64,000 bases of DNA, taken from contig NZ_FXTD01000006.1 of the NCBI RefSeq assembly GCF_900182635.1, forward strand, positions 124,001 through 188,000. Direction: 5' to 3'. The stretch is from Halorubrum cibi. Lineage in GTDB: Archaea > Halobacteriota > Halobacteria > Halobacteriales > Haloferacaceae. Of the stretch, positions 32,514 to 42,334 are shown piece after piece. The notes below the pieces were generated by a model. It did no database searches. It was not told where the DNA came from and saw only the letters and a program-made list of their open reading frames with translations. The translations under genes were made by a program, and so were the position numbers. The first letter of the stretch is position 1, and the number at the start of each line of letters is the position of its first letter.

Positions 32514-32878
32514 CTGACCAGCGTGACCGACGTCATGCTGTTCAACAGAACGAACTCGGCGATCGGGCCGATCGTGATCTTCCCCATCGGGCTGGTCTGT
32601 CCGCCGCCGAGGACGATCTCGTCGAACCCCTCCCGCTCGGCGACGTCCACGAGCCGGCTCCCCGGATCGCCCTCGAGGTGTCGGACCTCCGCGTCGATCC
32701 CGGCGTCCGCTATCGCCTCCTCGGCCCGCCTCGTGATCTCCTCGATCTCGGCGGCGGAGTCCGGGTTCTCCACGACCGCGACGGTGAGGTCGTCGCCGGC
32801 GACCGCCGCCCGGTCCACCGTCCGCTCGAGCGCCCGGATCGAGTCGTCGCTTCCGCCGATCCCACAGAGCACCTTCAT
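32510..32878 (-). CDS. Universal stress protein (UspA family)
   Basis: 122 residues from MKVLCGIGGSDDSIRALERT. The ATP-binding signature of the UspA/MJ0577 group, IVLGGGQTSPMGKITIGPIA followed by EFVLLNSMTSV, is present with slight variation of the G-2x-G-9x-G-S/T pattern. Short cytoplasmic single-domain Usp. The frame opens further upstream but the residues there are basic and unlike the family. It overlaps the GNAT gene. Confidence 0.85.
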   Translation of the reverse strand: MKVLCGIGGSDDSIRALERTVDRAAVAGDDLTVAVVENPDSAAEIEEITRRAEEAIADAGIDAEVRHLEGDPGSRLVDVAEREGFDEIVLGGGQTSPMGKITIGPIAEFVLLNSMTSVTLVR

Positions 32879-33073
32879 GACTCCCACCTCGCGCGCCGGT
32901 TTCAAAAGGGTTCGGCGTACGGACGGGACGCCACCGCGACGCCGTCCTCCCCGCCTCTCGCAACACTCCCGTCCTCTCACACCGCTTCAACCTCTCGCAA
33001 CGCCTCCTCCCTCTCACGTCGCCTCCGCCGGCCACCCACAACCCTTTCATTCGCCCGTCGAGTGTGGTCGTAC

Positions 33074-33790
33074 ATGACCGACCCTTCCGGCTCCCCGGCC
33101 GACCCCTCGACGGACGATGGGGCGGCGGATCCGGGCGAGCGCGGCGACGGGGACGGAGCCATCGACGGCTCCGACGACTCCGGAACCGATGCGGGCGGAG
33201 ACGACGCGAACGCCGAGAATGTCGCCGACACCGAGGAACGAGACGTGGCCGAAGCCGAGGACGTGCCTCGAGACGTGCGCAAGTACGAGCGGTTCAAGAA
33301 GATGGACGGCGCGCGCTACGAGCGCGTCAACGACTTCCTCCGCGATCGGACGTACGTCACGGCCCGCGAGTGGGCGATCGCGCGGCTCTGTGCGGACTTC
33401 CGCACCGAGACCGGCGTCGAGATGACGAAGATCGGGGAGAACCTCCCCGAACTCGTCCCCTTCATGACCGACACCTACACGCCGCAGGCGGTCAACCAGG
33501 CGCGGTACTCCTTCGAGGAGAAGGTGACGAAGGCGGGCGCGACGTTCCTCTACGGCGCGATGTCCGGATTCTTCACCGCGGAGGACTTGGACGAGATGAT
33601 GTACGAGGTGACGGAGGTGGCAAAGTTCCTCTTAGAGGTCGAGGGCGTCGACCTCGCGGTCGCCGACGAACTGGACGCCGAAGACCGGATCAGCGAGGTG
33701 ATGCGCGAGGTCCGAACCTCCTCTGCGACGCTCCGCGGCGAGGAAGTTCGCTGTCCGGAGTGCGGTCACGTTCACGAGCCGGAGGAGTAG
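33074..33790 (+). CDS. DUF5806-family protein with C-terminal zinc knuckle
   Basis: 238 residues. The first 65 are an acidic low-complexity tail. The core begins DVRKYERFKKMDGARYERVN, continues TYVTAREWAIARLCADFRTE and KIGENLPELVPFMTDTYTP, and ends in EEVRCPECGHVHEPEE, a zinc knuckle. By recall this is the haloarchaeal DUF5806 family, of unknown function. It lies two bases before a sensor histidine kinase and is probably translated with it, so it may act in the same signalling pathway. Confidence 0.8.
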   Translation: MTDPSGSPADPSTDDGAADPGERGDGDGAIDGSDDSGTDAGGDDANAENVADTEERDVAEAEDVPRDVRKYERFKKMDGARYERVNDFLRDRTYVTAREWAIARLCADFRTETGVEMTKIGENLPELVPFMTDTYTPQAVNQARYSFEEKVTKAGATFLYGAMSGFFTAEDLDEMMYEVTEVAKFLLEVEGVDLAVADELDAEDRISEVMREVRTSSATLRGEEVRCPECGHVHEPEE

Positions 33791-33792
33791 CC

Positions 33793-35337
33793 ATGGATCG
33801 ATTCCCCGAGGCGCTCGACGGACTCCCCGACCCGGTCGTCGTCGTCGACACCGACGGCGTCGTCCGCGCCGGCAACGACCGCGTCGAGGCGGTGCTCGGC
33901 TACGACTCCGCCGAAGTTGAGGGGTCTCGCTTGGCCTCGCTCCTCTATGACCCGTACGGCGGCGACTCCGACGACGACCTCGATCGGTACGTGACCGACC
34001 CCGAGCCGCGGTCGATGACGGCGAGCCTCGATCTCGTCGCCCGTCGAGCCGACGGGAGCGAGGTCCCGGTGACGGTCAGTCTCGGACCCTTCGAACGGGA
34101 CGGCGAGACGTACCTCGTCGTCACGATGGTCGACGTCAGGGAACGACGCGAGAGACAGGTCGAACTCCACCGTCGGACGCGAGCGCTGGAGGCGCTCCAC
34201 GAGGCGACTCAGGACCTGCTGAAGACGACCGATCGGGTCGTCGCCGCGGAGGCGGCCGTCGAGTACGTCGAGGACGTCCTCGGGCATCCGATCGCGGCGC
34301 TCTGGCTGTACGACGAGGAGGCGGACGCCCTCGAACCGGTCGCGTGGACGGACGCCGCCGACGAGGTGGTCGGCGATCACCCGCGATTCACCGGCGACGA
34401 GCCGAGCATCTCCTGGGAGGTGTTCGAGTCCGGCGATCCGGAGTACGTCGTCGACACCCACGCGGAGCCGGACCGATACAACCCCGACTCGCCGATCCGG
34501 AGCGCGCTCGTCCTCCCACTCGGTCGCTACGGCGTCATCGACATCGGCTCCACGCGACGCGACGCCTTCGACGAGTCGGACCTCGCCGTCGCGCGCCTCT
34601 GGGCCGCGACCGTGACGATGGTGTTCGTCCGGATCGAGCGCGAACGCCAGCTCCGGGTGCGCGAGGACGAGATCGCCCGCGAACGCGACCGGCTCGAGGA
34701 GTTCGCCGGACTCGTCTCACACGACCTGCGGAACCCGCTCAACGTCGCGCGCGGAAACCTCGACATGGTTCGAGACCGACTCGAGGAGGCGGGAGAGCGA
34801 CCGGGGGAGATCGAGACGGTCGCTCGGTCGCTCGACCGGATGGACTCGCTCGTCGACGACATGTTGACGCTCGCCAGACAGGGCGAGGGGATCGACGAGA
34901 CGGAGTCGCTGACGCTCTCGACGCTCGCCGAGGAGTGCTGGGCGAACGTCGACACCGCGGACGCCTCGCTCGTCGTCGGCGACGACCTGCGCTTCCGGGC
35001 GGACCGCAGTCGGTTACGGCAGGCGATCGAGAACCTGATCGCCAACGCCGTCACTCACGGCGGCGACTCGGTCGCGATCGAGATCGGTGCCCTCGCGGAC
35101 GGAACCGGGTTCTACGTCGCAGACGACGGCCCGGGCATCCCGGAGGAGTTCCGCGAGGACGCGTTCTCCGCGGGCGTCTCGACCGACCCCGAGGGAACCG
35201 GGTTCGGGCTGAAGATCGTCGCCGAGGTGGCCGACGCACACGGGTGGTCCGTCTCGCTCGCCGACGAAGCGGACGGCGCGCGCTTCGAGTTCCGCGGCGT
35301 CGACTCGGCGGCCGCGGTCGCGGAGCGCGCGGAGTGA
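33793..35337 (+). CDS. PAS-GAF sensor histidine kinase
   Basis: 514 residues, soluble. A PAS domain (residues 1-120: ALDGLPDPVVVVDTDGVVRA), a GAF-like domain (about 130-285), then the phospho-acceptor His310 in LVSHDLRNPLNVARGNLD, and the ATPase with IENLIANAVTHGG (N box), VADDGPGIPEEF (G1) and GTGFGLKIVAEVADAHG (G2). No membrane helix, so it senses a cytoplasmic cue. No response regulator is adjacent, which is usual for haloarchaea. Confidence 0.92.
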   Translation: MDRFPEALDGLPDPVVVVDTDGVVRAGNDRVEAVLGYDSAEVEGSRLASLLYDPYGGDSDDDLDRYVTDPEPRSMTASLDLVARRADGSEVPVTVSLGPFERDGETYLVVTMVDVRERRERQVELHRRTRALEALHEATQDLLKTTDRVVAAEAAVEYVEDVLGHPIAALWLYDEEADALEPVAWTDAADEVVGDHPRFTGDEPSISWEVFESGDPEYVVDTHAEPDRYNPDSPIRSALVLPLGRYGVIDIGSTRRDAFDESDLAVARLWAATVTMVFVRIERERQLRVREDEIARERDRLEEFAGLVSHDLRNPLNVARGNLDMVRDRLEEAGERPGEIETVARSLDRMDSLVDDMLTLARQGEGIDETESLTLSTLAEECWANVDTADASLVVGDDLRFRADRSRLRQAIENLIANAVTHGGDSVAIEIGALADGTGFYVADDGPGIPEEFREDAFSAGVSTDPEGTGFGLKIVAEVADAHGWSVSLADEADGARFEFRGVDSAAAVAERAE

Positions 35338-35374
35338 TCCGGTCCGAGGGCGGATCGTCGACGGACGCCCGAGA

Positions 35375-37093
35375 TCAGTCGTCGGCGGTGCCCGCGGCCG
35401 GGCCGACGACGTCGTCGTAGCCCGGGACCGTCCCGTCGTCGTTCCAGCCCCGGATCGCGTAGTACTCGGAGAGACCCTCGTCGAACCCCTCGATCTGGTC
35501 GACGTACGGGAGCGTGTCGTCGTCGCGGTCGAAGCCGCGAGCGTTGTTGAACGACCGCTCCATCTCGACGACTCGACCGCCGGCGGCGATGAGGTCCTCG
35601 TAGTCGGCGTCGAGGAGCGCCGCGAGCCGGTCGTCGGTGACGACGCCCCGCGAGAACTTACAGATGACAGCGGAGTCGAGGATCGCGTTGCGATTCTCCT
35701 TCTCGACGATCTTCGGCGGCTTCCCGTCGAGCCCGCTCGGCTCGAAGGCGTCCTCCTTGCTCACGAGCGGGTACTCGTACGGGTAGAACTCGGCGTACAT
35801 GTGGTCCGCTCCGCGGTTCGAGGTCGCGAACGCGAGCCCCTGTCCGTTGAGGGAGCGACCGTCGTGCGCCGAGAAGGTCATGCCCTTCACCGTCCAGTCC
35901 TCCGCGCCGAACTCCTCGTGGGCCCGGTGGATGCCCTCCGCGAGCTTATCGCCGACGCCCTCGCGGTAGGCGATCTGCTCGACCACGGAGCGGACGAGCT
36001 CGGCGTTTCCGAACTCGTCCTCGCTCTGGAGGAACATCGAGACCACGTTGCCACAGGAGATGGTGTCCATGCCGAGCTCGTCACAGAGCTGGTTGGCCGC
36101 CATCACGTCGACCATCTCGTCGACGCCGGCGTTGCTGCCGAACGCCATCACCGTCTCGAACTCCGGTCCCTCCGTCTCGATGCCGCGCTCCTCGTCGCGG
36201 GTCGGCAGCTTACACGCGAACGCACAGTTCGAGCAGGTCCCCTTCTTGTACTTCTTCTCCTCGACGCGGTCGCCGGAGATGCCCTCGGCGCCCTCGAAGG
36301 ACTGCTCGGAGAAGTAGTAGGTTGGGAGCGCCTCCATCGCGTTCGACAGCTCGGTCACGCTCGTGGTCCCCTGCCGTTTCATGATCGAGTCCGAGGTCGC
36401 CGCCTCCCGGTGGATCTCCCCCGCGTCGGCGGGCCAGTCGAGTTCGATCTCGGCGTCGGCGTCGCCGTCGAACGTGAGCGCCTTCACGCCCTTCGCGCCG
36501 AGGACTGATCCCAGTCCGCCCCGGCCGAACGCGCGCGTCTCGGAGGTCATGATCGACGCGAATCGGACGCCGTTCTCGCCCGCCGGACCGATACACGCCA
36601 GGTGTTCCGGTTCCAGGTCGTGTTCCGTCTCGACGTACTCCGACACCGCCGGCACCTCCGCCTGCTCGAGTTCCGGAACCTCCTCGAACTCGACGACCGG
36701 GTCGCCGTCCTCGTCGGCCTCGCGGACGTGAAGGGCGAGCAGGTCGTCGCTCGCGCCTCGGATCTCGACGGCGGCGTAGCCCGCACCCGTGAAGTTCCGC
36801 GAGAGGAACCCGCCCGCGTTCGAGGAGAACATCCCGTTCGTGAGCGGCGAGACGCTCGTCGCCGCCATGCGTCCCGTGTACGAGGTCGTGGAGTACTGCA
36901 TCGGGCCCGTCGAGAAGTAGATCCGATTCTCCGGGCCGAGCGGGTCGGCGTCGAACGGGACTCGCTCGTAGGCGAGCCGGGTGTTGAGCCCTCGCCCCCC
37001 GATGAACTCCGAGAGCAAGTCGTCGATCGGCTCCGTCGTGACCGTCCTGTTCGTCAGGTCGATCGAGAGGAGTTCCCCCTGTGCGTGTTTCAT
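35375..37093 (-). CDS. aor: Aldehyde:ferredoxin oxidoreductase (tungsten enzyme)
   Basis: 572 residues. The 4Fe-4S ligands are Cys287, Cys290 and Cys294 (KGTCSNCAFACKLP), with a fourth Cys in VICKFSRG. GRGGLGSVLGAKGVKAL and SFNNARGFDRDDDTLP are pterin-binding/family motifs, and the end EGLSEYYAIRGWNDDGTVPG is the C-terminal signature. It oxidises aldehydes to acids with ferredoxin, using a W- or Mo-bis-pterin. A second, truncated member lies at the right edge. TATA box 27 nt upstream; leaderless. Confidence 0.93.
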   Translation of the reverse strand: MKHAQGELLSIDLTNRTVTTEPIDDLLSEFIGGRGLNTRLAYERVPFDADPLGPENRIYFSTGPMQYSTTSYTGRMAATSVSPLTNGMFSSNAGGFLSRNFTGAGYAAVEIRGASDDLLALHVREADEDGDPVVEFEEVPELEQAEVPAVSEYVETEHDLEPEHLACIGPAGENGVRFASIMTSETRAFGRGGLGSVLGAKGVKALTFDGDADAEIELDWPADAGEIHREAATSDSIMKRQGTTSVTELSNAMEALPTYYFSEQSFEGAEGISGDRVEEKKYKKGTCSNCAFACKLPTRDEERGIETEGPEFETVMAFGSNAGVDEMVDVMAANQLCDELGMDTISCGNVVSMFLQSEDEFGNAELVRSVVEQIAYREGVGDKLAEGIHRAHEEFGAEDWTVKGMTFSAHDGRSLNGQGLAFATSNRGADHMYAEFYPYEYPLVSKEDAFEPSGLDGKPPKIVEKENRNAILDSAVICKFSRGVVTDDRLAALLDADYEDLIAAGGRVVEMERSFNNARGFDRDDDTLPYVDQIEGFDEGLSEYYAIRGWNDDGTVPGYDDVVGPAAGTADD

Positions 37094-37117
37094 GTCTGCC
37101 CCTACGTCGGCCGGGCG

Positions 37118-37123
37118 ATAAAA
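37118..37123 (-). promoter_or_regulatory. TATA box of the AOR gene
   Basis: Minus-strand CTTTTATCG, centred 27 nt before the ATG at 37093. Confidence 0.6.
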
Positions 37124-37183
37124 GTTCAGGTACCTCGCGATTCCGGTGACCGATCCCGGGAGATCGCGGCGAGTCGGTCGCCG

Positions 37184-37837
37184 TCAGTCCCCTCTCGTCA
37201 GCTCGTCGACGACTTCGTCGCGCCGCTCCTCGCTCTCTCGGAGTTCCGTGGCGAACTCGTCGACGCGCGCTTTGAGCCCGTCCCGGACGTCGTCGGGGGT
37301 GAACTCCTCGGACATCGACAGCAGACGGACGAACGCCCGCAGCTCCTCGTCGGTTATCCGTTCGAACTCGTCGTCCTCGATCTTCGCTATCACCTCGTCG
37401 ACGTCGATCTGCCCGACCGGATCGACGTTGAACTCGACCCGGACCATCCGGTAGTCGGACCCCGCGAGCCGCTGTTCGGACTTAGCGACGCCCTCCGAGA
37501 GCATGTCCTTGAACGGAGTGACGTATCCCATCGTCCCCAGATGGAGGAACGCGAGCATGTCGGTTATCCCCCGCGTGTACGCCTCGCGGTCCTCGTCGTC
37601 GGGGTCGAAGACGGTCTTCCGGTCGCGGTCCTCTAAACACTCGTAGAGGATGCTGAAATCGAGGACCGCGTTGCGGACTCGGCGACGGATCCGGTTGCGC
37701 TTCTGTTTTCGGGAGTGCTCGGTGTAGTCGGTCTTGCGACCGAGGAGGAAGTCGCGGTCCGAGGGAGTCAAGATCCCGCGAGGTCGATCGGCGTCCGCCG
37801 CCGTTTCGAGCGACGGGGGTAGCTCGTCTTCGGACAT
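37184..37837 (-). CDS. Conserved haloarchaeal protein, unknown function
   Basis: 217 residues. The start ILTPSDRDFLLGRKTDYTEH followed by RKQKRNRIRRRVRNAVLDFS is a pattern shared by many haloarchaeal proteins that I know only as hypothetical. The basic helix RKQKRNRIRRRVRNA suggests nucleic-acid contact. The rest is acidic and helical (DVDEVIAKIEDDEFERITDE). No enzyme motif. It is the gene upstream of AOR on the same strand, but AOR has its own promoter. Confidence 0.7.
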   Translation of the reverse strand: MSEDELPPSLETAADADRPRGILTPSDRDFLLGRKTDYTEHSRKQKRNRIRRRVRNAVLDFSILYECLEDRDRKTVFDPDDEDREAYTRGITDMLAFLHLGTMGYVTPFKDMLSEGVAKSEQRLAGSDYRMVRVEFNVDPVGQIDVDEVIAKIEDDEFERITDEELRAFVRLLSMSEEFTPDDVRDGLKARVDEFATELRESEERRDEVVDELTRGD

Positions 37838-37977
37838 ACCCGGAAACCGGGGCTCAGCGGATTAATGGTTGTGGTCGGAAAAGCGGTCGACCCACTGAGA
37901 TCGGCGTTTCGCCGCGTCCGAGACCGCTCTCGGCCGCGGTTCGGTTGCCGCGCTTCCGGCCGCCGGGATCGGCGGGT

Positions 37978-39258
37978 CTACGGCCGATCGGCACCCAGTG
38001 CCGAGACGACCTCGGCTAAGAGCTCGACGCCGACGTCGAGCGCCCGCTCGTCGATGTCGAACGTCGGCGTGTGGTGGCTGGTCGGGTGGTCCGCGCCGAC
38101 GATGACGTACAGCGACCGGCCGCCGTTCTCGTGGACCCGGTCCATCAGGAACGTCGCGTCCTCGCTCGCCTCGAGCGGGGCCTCGGGGACCACCTCGTCG
38201 ATCGACGGCACCGCTCGGGCGACGCTCGCGACGAGCTCCGCGAGCGTCGGGTCGCCGTCGACTCGGATCGACTCGCTGATCCGGCGGATCACCACGTCGC
38301 ACTCGTGAAGCTCCGCGGCCGCGTACAGGACCCGCTCCAGCTCCGTGCGCATGTACTCCATCAGCGCGGTCGTCTCGCCGCGGACCTCGCCGTCGAGGGT
38401 GATCTCCTCGGCGATCACGTTGCTCGCGCTGCCGCCCTCCACGCGCCCGAAGTTCACGCGGGTGAGCCCGTCGCCGTGGCGCGCGATCCCGTAGGCGTTC
38501 TGGACCGCCGTCGTCATCGCCTGCATCGCGTTCGTCCCGCCGCTCGGCTCCTTGCCGGCGTGCGCGCTCGCCCCCTCGAAGGTCGCGTTGATGTGGGCCA
38601 TCGCGAGCGGCCGGGTCGCGTTCGCGACCAGCGTGCCCGTCGGTCGACCGAGTCCGAGGTGAAACGCGAGCAGCTCGTCGACGTCGTCGACGTACCCGCC
38701 CTCGGCCAGCGGCTTTCCCCCGCCGGCGACCTCCTCGGCCGGTTGGAAGAACACCTTGAACGTCCCTCGAAAGTCGCTCGCCTTCACCGCCTCGAGCACG
38801 CCGAGCGCGATCGCGGCGTGCGCGTCGTGGCCGCAGGCGTGCATGTACCCCTCGTTTTCCGATCGGAACCCCTCGTCCGCGGGTCGGTGGCCCGCCGCCT
38901 CCGACTCCGGGATCGAGACGCCGTCCATGTCGACCCGCAGGGCGACGGTCGGTCCCTCGCCGTTGCGGACGGTCGCGACCGCGCCGGTGTGCCCGTCCGC
39001 GGTCAACTCGAGCAAGTCGGGGTCGACGCCCGCCTCGGCCGCCCGGTCGCGCCACTCGGCAAGCGTCTCCGCCGGCGGGAGCGCCATGCGGTGCTCCGAG
39101 GAGAGCGCTTCCCGCCCGATCGCGAGGTCGTCGACGCCGATCCGCCGGAGTTCCTCGACGATCCGGGCAGTCGTGCGGAACTCACACCAGCCGGGCTCCG
39201 GATGCCTGTGAAACGCTCGTCGGATCGACGGGAGTCGGTTCCGCACGTCGTGAGACAT
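37978..39258 (-). CDS. M20-family amidohydrolase/peptidase
   Basis: 426 residues. Motifs of the M20D amidohydrolases (IAA-amino acid hydrolase, AbgB): RAFHRHPEPGWCEFRT, VALRVDMDGVSI, YMHACGHDAHAAIALG, and VFFQPAEEVAGGGKPLAEGG, giving the di-metal ligands Cys/His of GCGHDAH and the Glu pair. The dimerisation domain follows (HINATFEGASAHAGKEPSGG). It probably cleaves an N-acyl or p-aminobenzoyl-type amide; substrate unknown. A TATA-like ACTTATG lies about 29 nt upstream of the ATG. Confidence 0.9.
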   Translation of the reverse strand: MSHDVRNRLPSIRRAFHRHPEPGWCEFRTTARIVEELRRIGVDDLAIGREALSSEHRMALPPAETLAEWRDRAAEAGVDPDLLELTADGHTGAVATVRNGEGPTVALRVDMDGVSIPESEAAGHRPADEGFRSENEGYMHACGHDAHAAIALGVLEAVKASDFRGTFKVFFQPAEEVAGGGKPLAEGGYVDDVDELLAFHLGLGRPTGTLVANATRPLAMAHINATFEGASAHAGKEPSGGTNAMQAMTTAVQNAYGIARHGDGLTRVNFGRVEGGSASNVIAEEITLDGEVRGETTALMEYMRTELERVLYAAAELHECDVVIRRISESIRVDGDPTLAELVASVARAVPSIDEVVPEAPLEASEDATFLMDRVHENGGRSLYVIVGADHPTSHHTPTFDIDERALDVGVELLAEVVSALGADRP

Positions 39259-39342
39259 TGGTTCCCCGGTGGTATACCGCGAACGAACATAAGTGGTTCA
39301 CTCGGTCGAGCGATCGGATCGCTCAGATCGGTCGACCGCTGC

Positions 39343-40725
39343 TTACCTCGAGGCCGCCGTCTCGGCGGTGACGTGGTCGATCGCGTCGACGATGACGTCG
39401 AGCGCGGTGTCGGCCAGGTCGCGGGTCAACACGAGCGGCGGCAACAGGCGCAGGACGTTACCGTGGCGGCCCGCCGTCCAGACTAAGACGCCGTGTTCGA
39501 AGCAGTACTGCTGGATCGCTTTCACCGCGTCGCCGTCGGGGTTCCCGTCCTCATCGACGAACGCCGCGCCGATGAACAGGCCGCGGCCGCGGACCTCGCC
39601 GAGGCGGTCGTTCCCCTTGCCCGCGCTCCGGAGCCGCTCCCGGACGTGCTCGCCGAGGTCGCGGGCGTGTGCGAGGAGATCGTGTTCCTGGATGTACTCG
39701 ATCGCGCGGGTCCCGGCGCGCATCGCGACGGTGTGTCCCCGGTAGGTGCCGGCGTGGCCGCCGGCGTCCCACGTGTCGAGGTCCTCGTGGTAGATCGTCG
39801 CCGACAGCGGGAAGCCGACGCCGCCGAGCGCCTTCGCGGTCGTCATGATGTCGGGGGTGACGCCGTGCCACTCGCTGGCCCACCACTGGCCAGAGCGGCC
39901 GAGCCCGCTCTGAATCTCGTCGAACATCAGCGGGATGTCGTTCTCGGTGGCGATCTCCCGAAGTCCCTTCAGGAAGCCCTCGGGCGGGACGATGACGCCG
40001 CCCTCGCCCTGGATCGGCTCGACGAAGATACCGGCGGGGTTCGCGAGCCCGCCGTAGGGGTCCTCGATGATCTCCTCGACCTCCTTCAGCGCGCGGGCAC
40101 ACGAGTCGCCGTCCTCGTCGCGGTCGATGAAGGGCGAGGGGTACTTCGCGTGGACCACGTCCGGGATCAGGGGCGTGTAGTCGTCCTTGAACCCCTTGTT
40201 CGCGGTGAGCGCCATCGCGCCGGAGGTCGCGCCGTGGTAGCTCCCGCGGAACGCGATCAGGCCGTCGCCGCCGGTGTTGTACTTCGCGAGCTTGATCGCG
40301 GCCTCGACCGCGTCGCTCCCCGTGGGGCCGCCGAAGACGACCCGGTTCTCTCCTTTGAGGCCGGCCGGCGCGATCTCGTCGAGCTTCTCGATCAGGTCGA
40401 GGCGCGCTTCGGTCGGGAAGTCGACGGTGTGGACGAGCTTGTCGGTCTGTTCTCTGACAGCCTCCAGCACGTACGGGTTCGAGTGGCCGACGTTCAACAC
40501 GCCGATGCCGGCGAACATGTCGATGTAGGTGTTGCCATCGACGTCGCGGACCGTCGCGCCCTTCCCGGCGTCGAAGGCGATCGGGATGTTCCCCGGGTAC
40601 TTGACCGCGCTGCTGTCGATGCGCTCCTGTTTCTCGAGCAGTTCTCGGCCCTTCGGGCCGGGAACGGAGTCGACGTTCGGCGCGTCATCGAAGTGGATCT
40701 CCTCGATCGGTGGTCCTGCCGTCAT
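39343..40725 (-). CDS. Class III PLP aminotransferase (GABA/diaminobutyrate-type)
   Basis: 460 residues from [19 protein letters not shown] lysine in [15 protein letters not shown], with [20 protein letters not shown] upstream and [20 protein letters not shown] early. The arrangement fits 4-aminobutyrate or diaminobutyrate aminotransferases of class III; the exact amino donor is not certain. An upstream in-frame ATG (40737) is rejected because the TATA box is centred 27 nt before 40725. No ectoine genes are adjacent. Confidence 0.87.
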   Translation of the reverse strand: MTAGPPIEEIHFDDAPNVDSVPGPKGRELLEKQERIDSSAVKYPGNIPIAFDAGKGATVRDVDGNTYIDMFAGIGVLNVGHSNPYVLEAVREQTDKLVHTVDFPTEARLDLIEKLDEIAPAGLKGENRVVFGGPTGSDAVEAAIKLAKYNTGGDGLIAFRGSYHGATSGAMALTANKGFKDDYTPLIPDVVHAKYPSPFIDRDEDGDSCARALKEVEEIIEDPYGGLANPAGIFVEPIQGEGGVIVPPEGFLKGLREIATENDIPLMFDEIQSGLGRSGQWWASEWHGVTPDIMTTAKALGGVGFPLSATIYHEDLDTWDAGGHAGTYRGHTVAMRAGTRAIEYIQEHDLLAHARDLGEHVRERLRSAGKGNDRLGEVRGRGLFIGAAFVDEDGNPDGDAVKAIQQYCFEHGVLVWTAGRHGNVLRLLPPLVLTRDLADTALDVIVDAIDHVTAETAASR

Positions 40726-40748
40726 ACGTCCATCCACGGCGGTGGCCG

Positions 40749-40755
40749 TTATATA
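40749..40755 (-). promoter_or_regulatory. TATA box of the aminotransferase gene
   Basis: Minus-strand TATATAA, 27 nt before the ATG at 40725. It decides the start codon. The remainder of 40756-40851 shows nothing. Confidence 0.6.
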
Positions 40756-40851
40756 GATTGTCCACGGATACGGGAAACACCGTACACGGAAATCGATACC
40801 AGAATGATCGATCGGACCACGGAGCGGACCACCGGTCGGGCCGTGAACCGG

Positions 40852-42132
40852 TCACCGATCGGGCTGTCGGTCGAAGACGTCGAGGACGCGGTCGGCATCC
40901 GTCTCGGCGAGCCGGGGGATCCGAAGCTCGCGGTCGCGCAACTCGATCACGAGCGTCTCGGTGTCGACCCGCTCGTCGAGGCGGTCGCACTCGACCCGCA
41001 GCGCCTCCTCGTCCCAAGGCTCGATCCGCCACAGCGCGGCTCCGCAGAGCCGATCGTACCCGACGAGTGCGGGGCCGCCAGCGACCTCGTCGTCGGCGAC
41101 GCGATACTCGACCGGACCGTACCGGATCACCGAGTCGACCGCGACGGCGACCGGCGGGACCGCGGCCGCGAGGAGGACGAGCCCGACGACGGTTCCCCAC
41201 GCCTGCCCGAGCGCGAACAGGATTGCCACGAGGAGGGCGAGGACCGAGAGGTACCACGGACCCGGATGCGTCGCGGGCCAGACCGGCTCGCCGAACAGCC
41301 GCCCGGCGATCGAGGGCCGGATCCGGCAGTCGGCGTCCGAGAGGTCGTCCTCGATCGGGTCGCGGGTCGGGGGATCGCGCGACCAGCCGAGGATCCCGTC
41401 CGCGGATTCGTCGATCGCGGCGAGGCGGTCGCCGTACAGCCCCGCGAGGTCGAACGCGAACTTGACGCACACCGCGCCGACGAGCACCGGCACCCCGAAC
41501 GCGACCGGGTCGGCCGCCTCCGTCGCGGTCGCGTCGCCGTCGACCCCGATCGCCTCCGCGACGACGGTCACCGTGAGGATCCCGCCGACGAGCACCGTCG
41601 CGAGCCGGAAGAAGACGCCCGAGACCGCCGTTCCGGCGCTCTCCTCACGGTAGCCGCCGCGATGGAAGTAGTCGACGGCGGTCGTCCCGGCCTCCGAGAG
41701 GAAGACGACGATCACGGCGAGCGCGACCGTCTCGAGGGAGGGGCCGGAGAGCGAGTCGGCTCCGACGAACCCCAACACGACGCCCCCGAGGACGAACCAC
41801 GTGGCCCCGAGGATCGGCGCGACCACGACGAGCGAGAGGACCGACGAGAGGTAGATCCGGACGCCGGTCCGCGGGACCGACAGCGCGAGCGGCTTCGACG
41901 CAAGCGCGCCGAGCACCACCCCGCTCGTGTCGAGGTCGCTCGGTCGGCCGGCGAACAGCCCACGGACGACGGCGAAGAGCGCGGCGATGCCGAGTTCGAA
42001 CCAGTAGAGCGCCACGAGCGCCGCGGCGTTCCAGCCGAGCGCGACGACGCCGACGAGCGGCAGCAGGTTCGCGAGCGCGACGGCGACCGCCTCGGATCGG
42101 GTCGATCCCGCGGGTCGATGGAGGGCGACCAC
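40852..42132 (-). CDS. DUF6498-like polytopic membrane protein
   Basis: 426 residues from a leaderless GTG (VVALHRPAGSTRSEAVA). The N-terminal NLLPLVGVVALGWNAAALVA and LYWFELGIAALFAVVRGLFA match the haloarchaeal DUF6498 proteins (recall). About eight helices, then a soluble C-terminal domain of about 120 residues (GPVEYRVADDEVAGGPALVG ... ELRDRELRIPRLAETDADRV) that resembles a PH-like (bPH2) fold. Function unknown. Frames reaching upstream to 42435 are basic and unconvincing. Confidence 0.75.
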   Translation of the reverse strand: MVALHRPAGSTRSEAVAVALANLLPLVGVVALGWNAAALVALYWFELGIAALFAVVRGLFAGRPSDLDTSGVVLGALASKPLALSVPRTGVRIYLSSVLSLVVVAPILGATWFVLGGVVLGFVGADSLSGPSLETVALAVIVVFLSEAGTTAVDYFHRGGYREESAGTAVSGVFFRLATVLVGGILTVTVVAEAIGVDGDATATEAADPVAFGVPVLVGAVCVKFAFDLAGLYGDRLAAIDESADGILGWSRDPPTRDPIEDDLSDADCRIRPSIAGRLFGEPVWPATHPGPWYLSVLALLVAILFALGQAWGTVVGLVLLAAAVPPVAVAVDSVIRYGPVEYRVADDEVAGGPALVGYDRLCGAALWRIEPWDEEALRVECDRLDERVDTETLVIELRDRELRIPRLAETDADRVLDVFDRQPDR

Positions 42133-42155
42133 GGGAGCACCTGTGTGCGTCTTCG

Positions 42156-42162
42156 GATATAG
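42156..42162 (-). promoter_or_regulatory. TATA box of the DUF6498-like gene
   Basis: Minus-strand CTATATC, 27 nt before the GTG at 42132; supports that non-ATG start. Confidence 0.55.
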
Positions 42163-42303
42163 TTCGTTCGAGACGGACCGGTCCGTCCACTCCGTTTCGA
42201 GCGCGCGTTCACCGACGAAACCGCGTCGTAACCGGGTTACCGGGCGTGATCTCCCTTCGTCTCGGCTCCGGTCGGTACGGCGCACGGTTCTCCGAACGGA
42301 AAC

Positions 42304-42311
42304 GGTTATTC
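42304..42311 (+). promoter_or_regulatory. TATA box of the DUF1089 gene
   Basis: GGTTATTC, 27 nt before GTG 42335; supports that non-ATG start. The gap 42133-42334 holds only this promoter and that of the divergent gene. Confidence 0.5.
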
Positions 42312-42334
42312 GAACCCGCGACGCTCCTCGGTAC

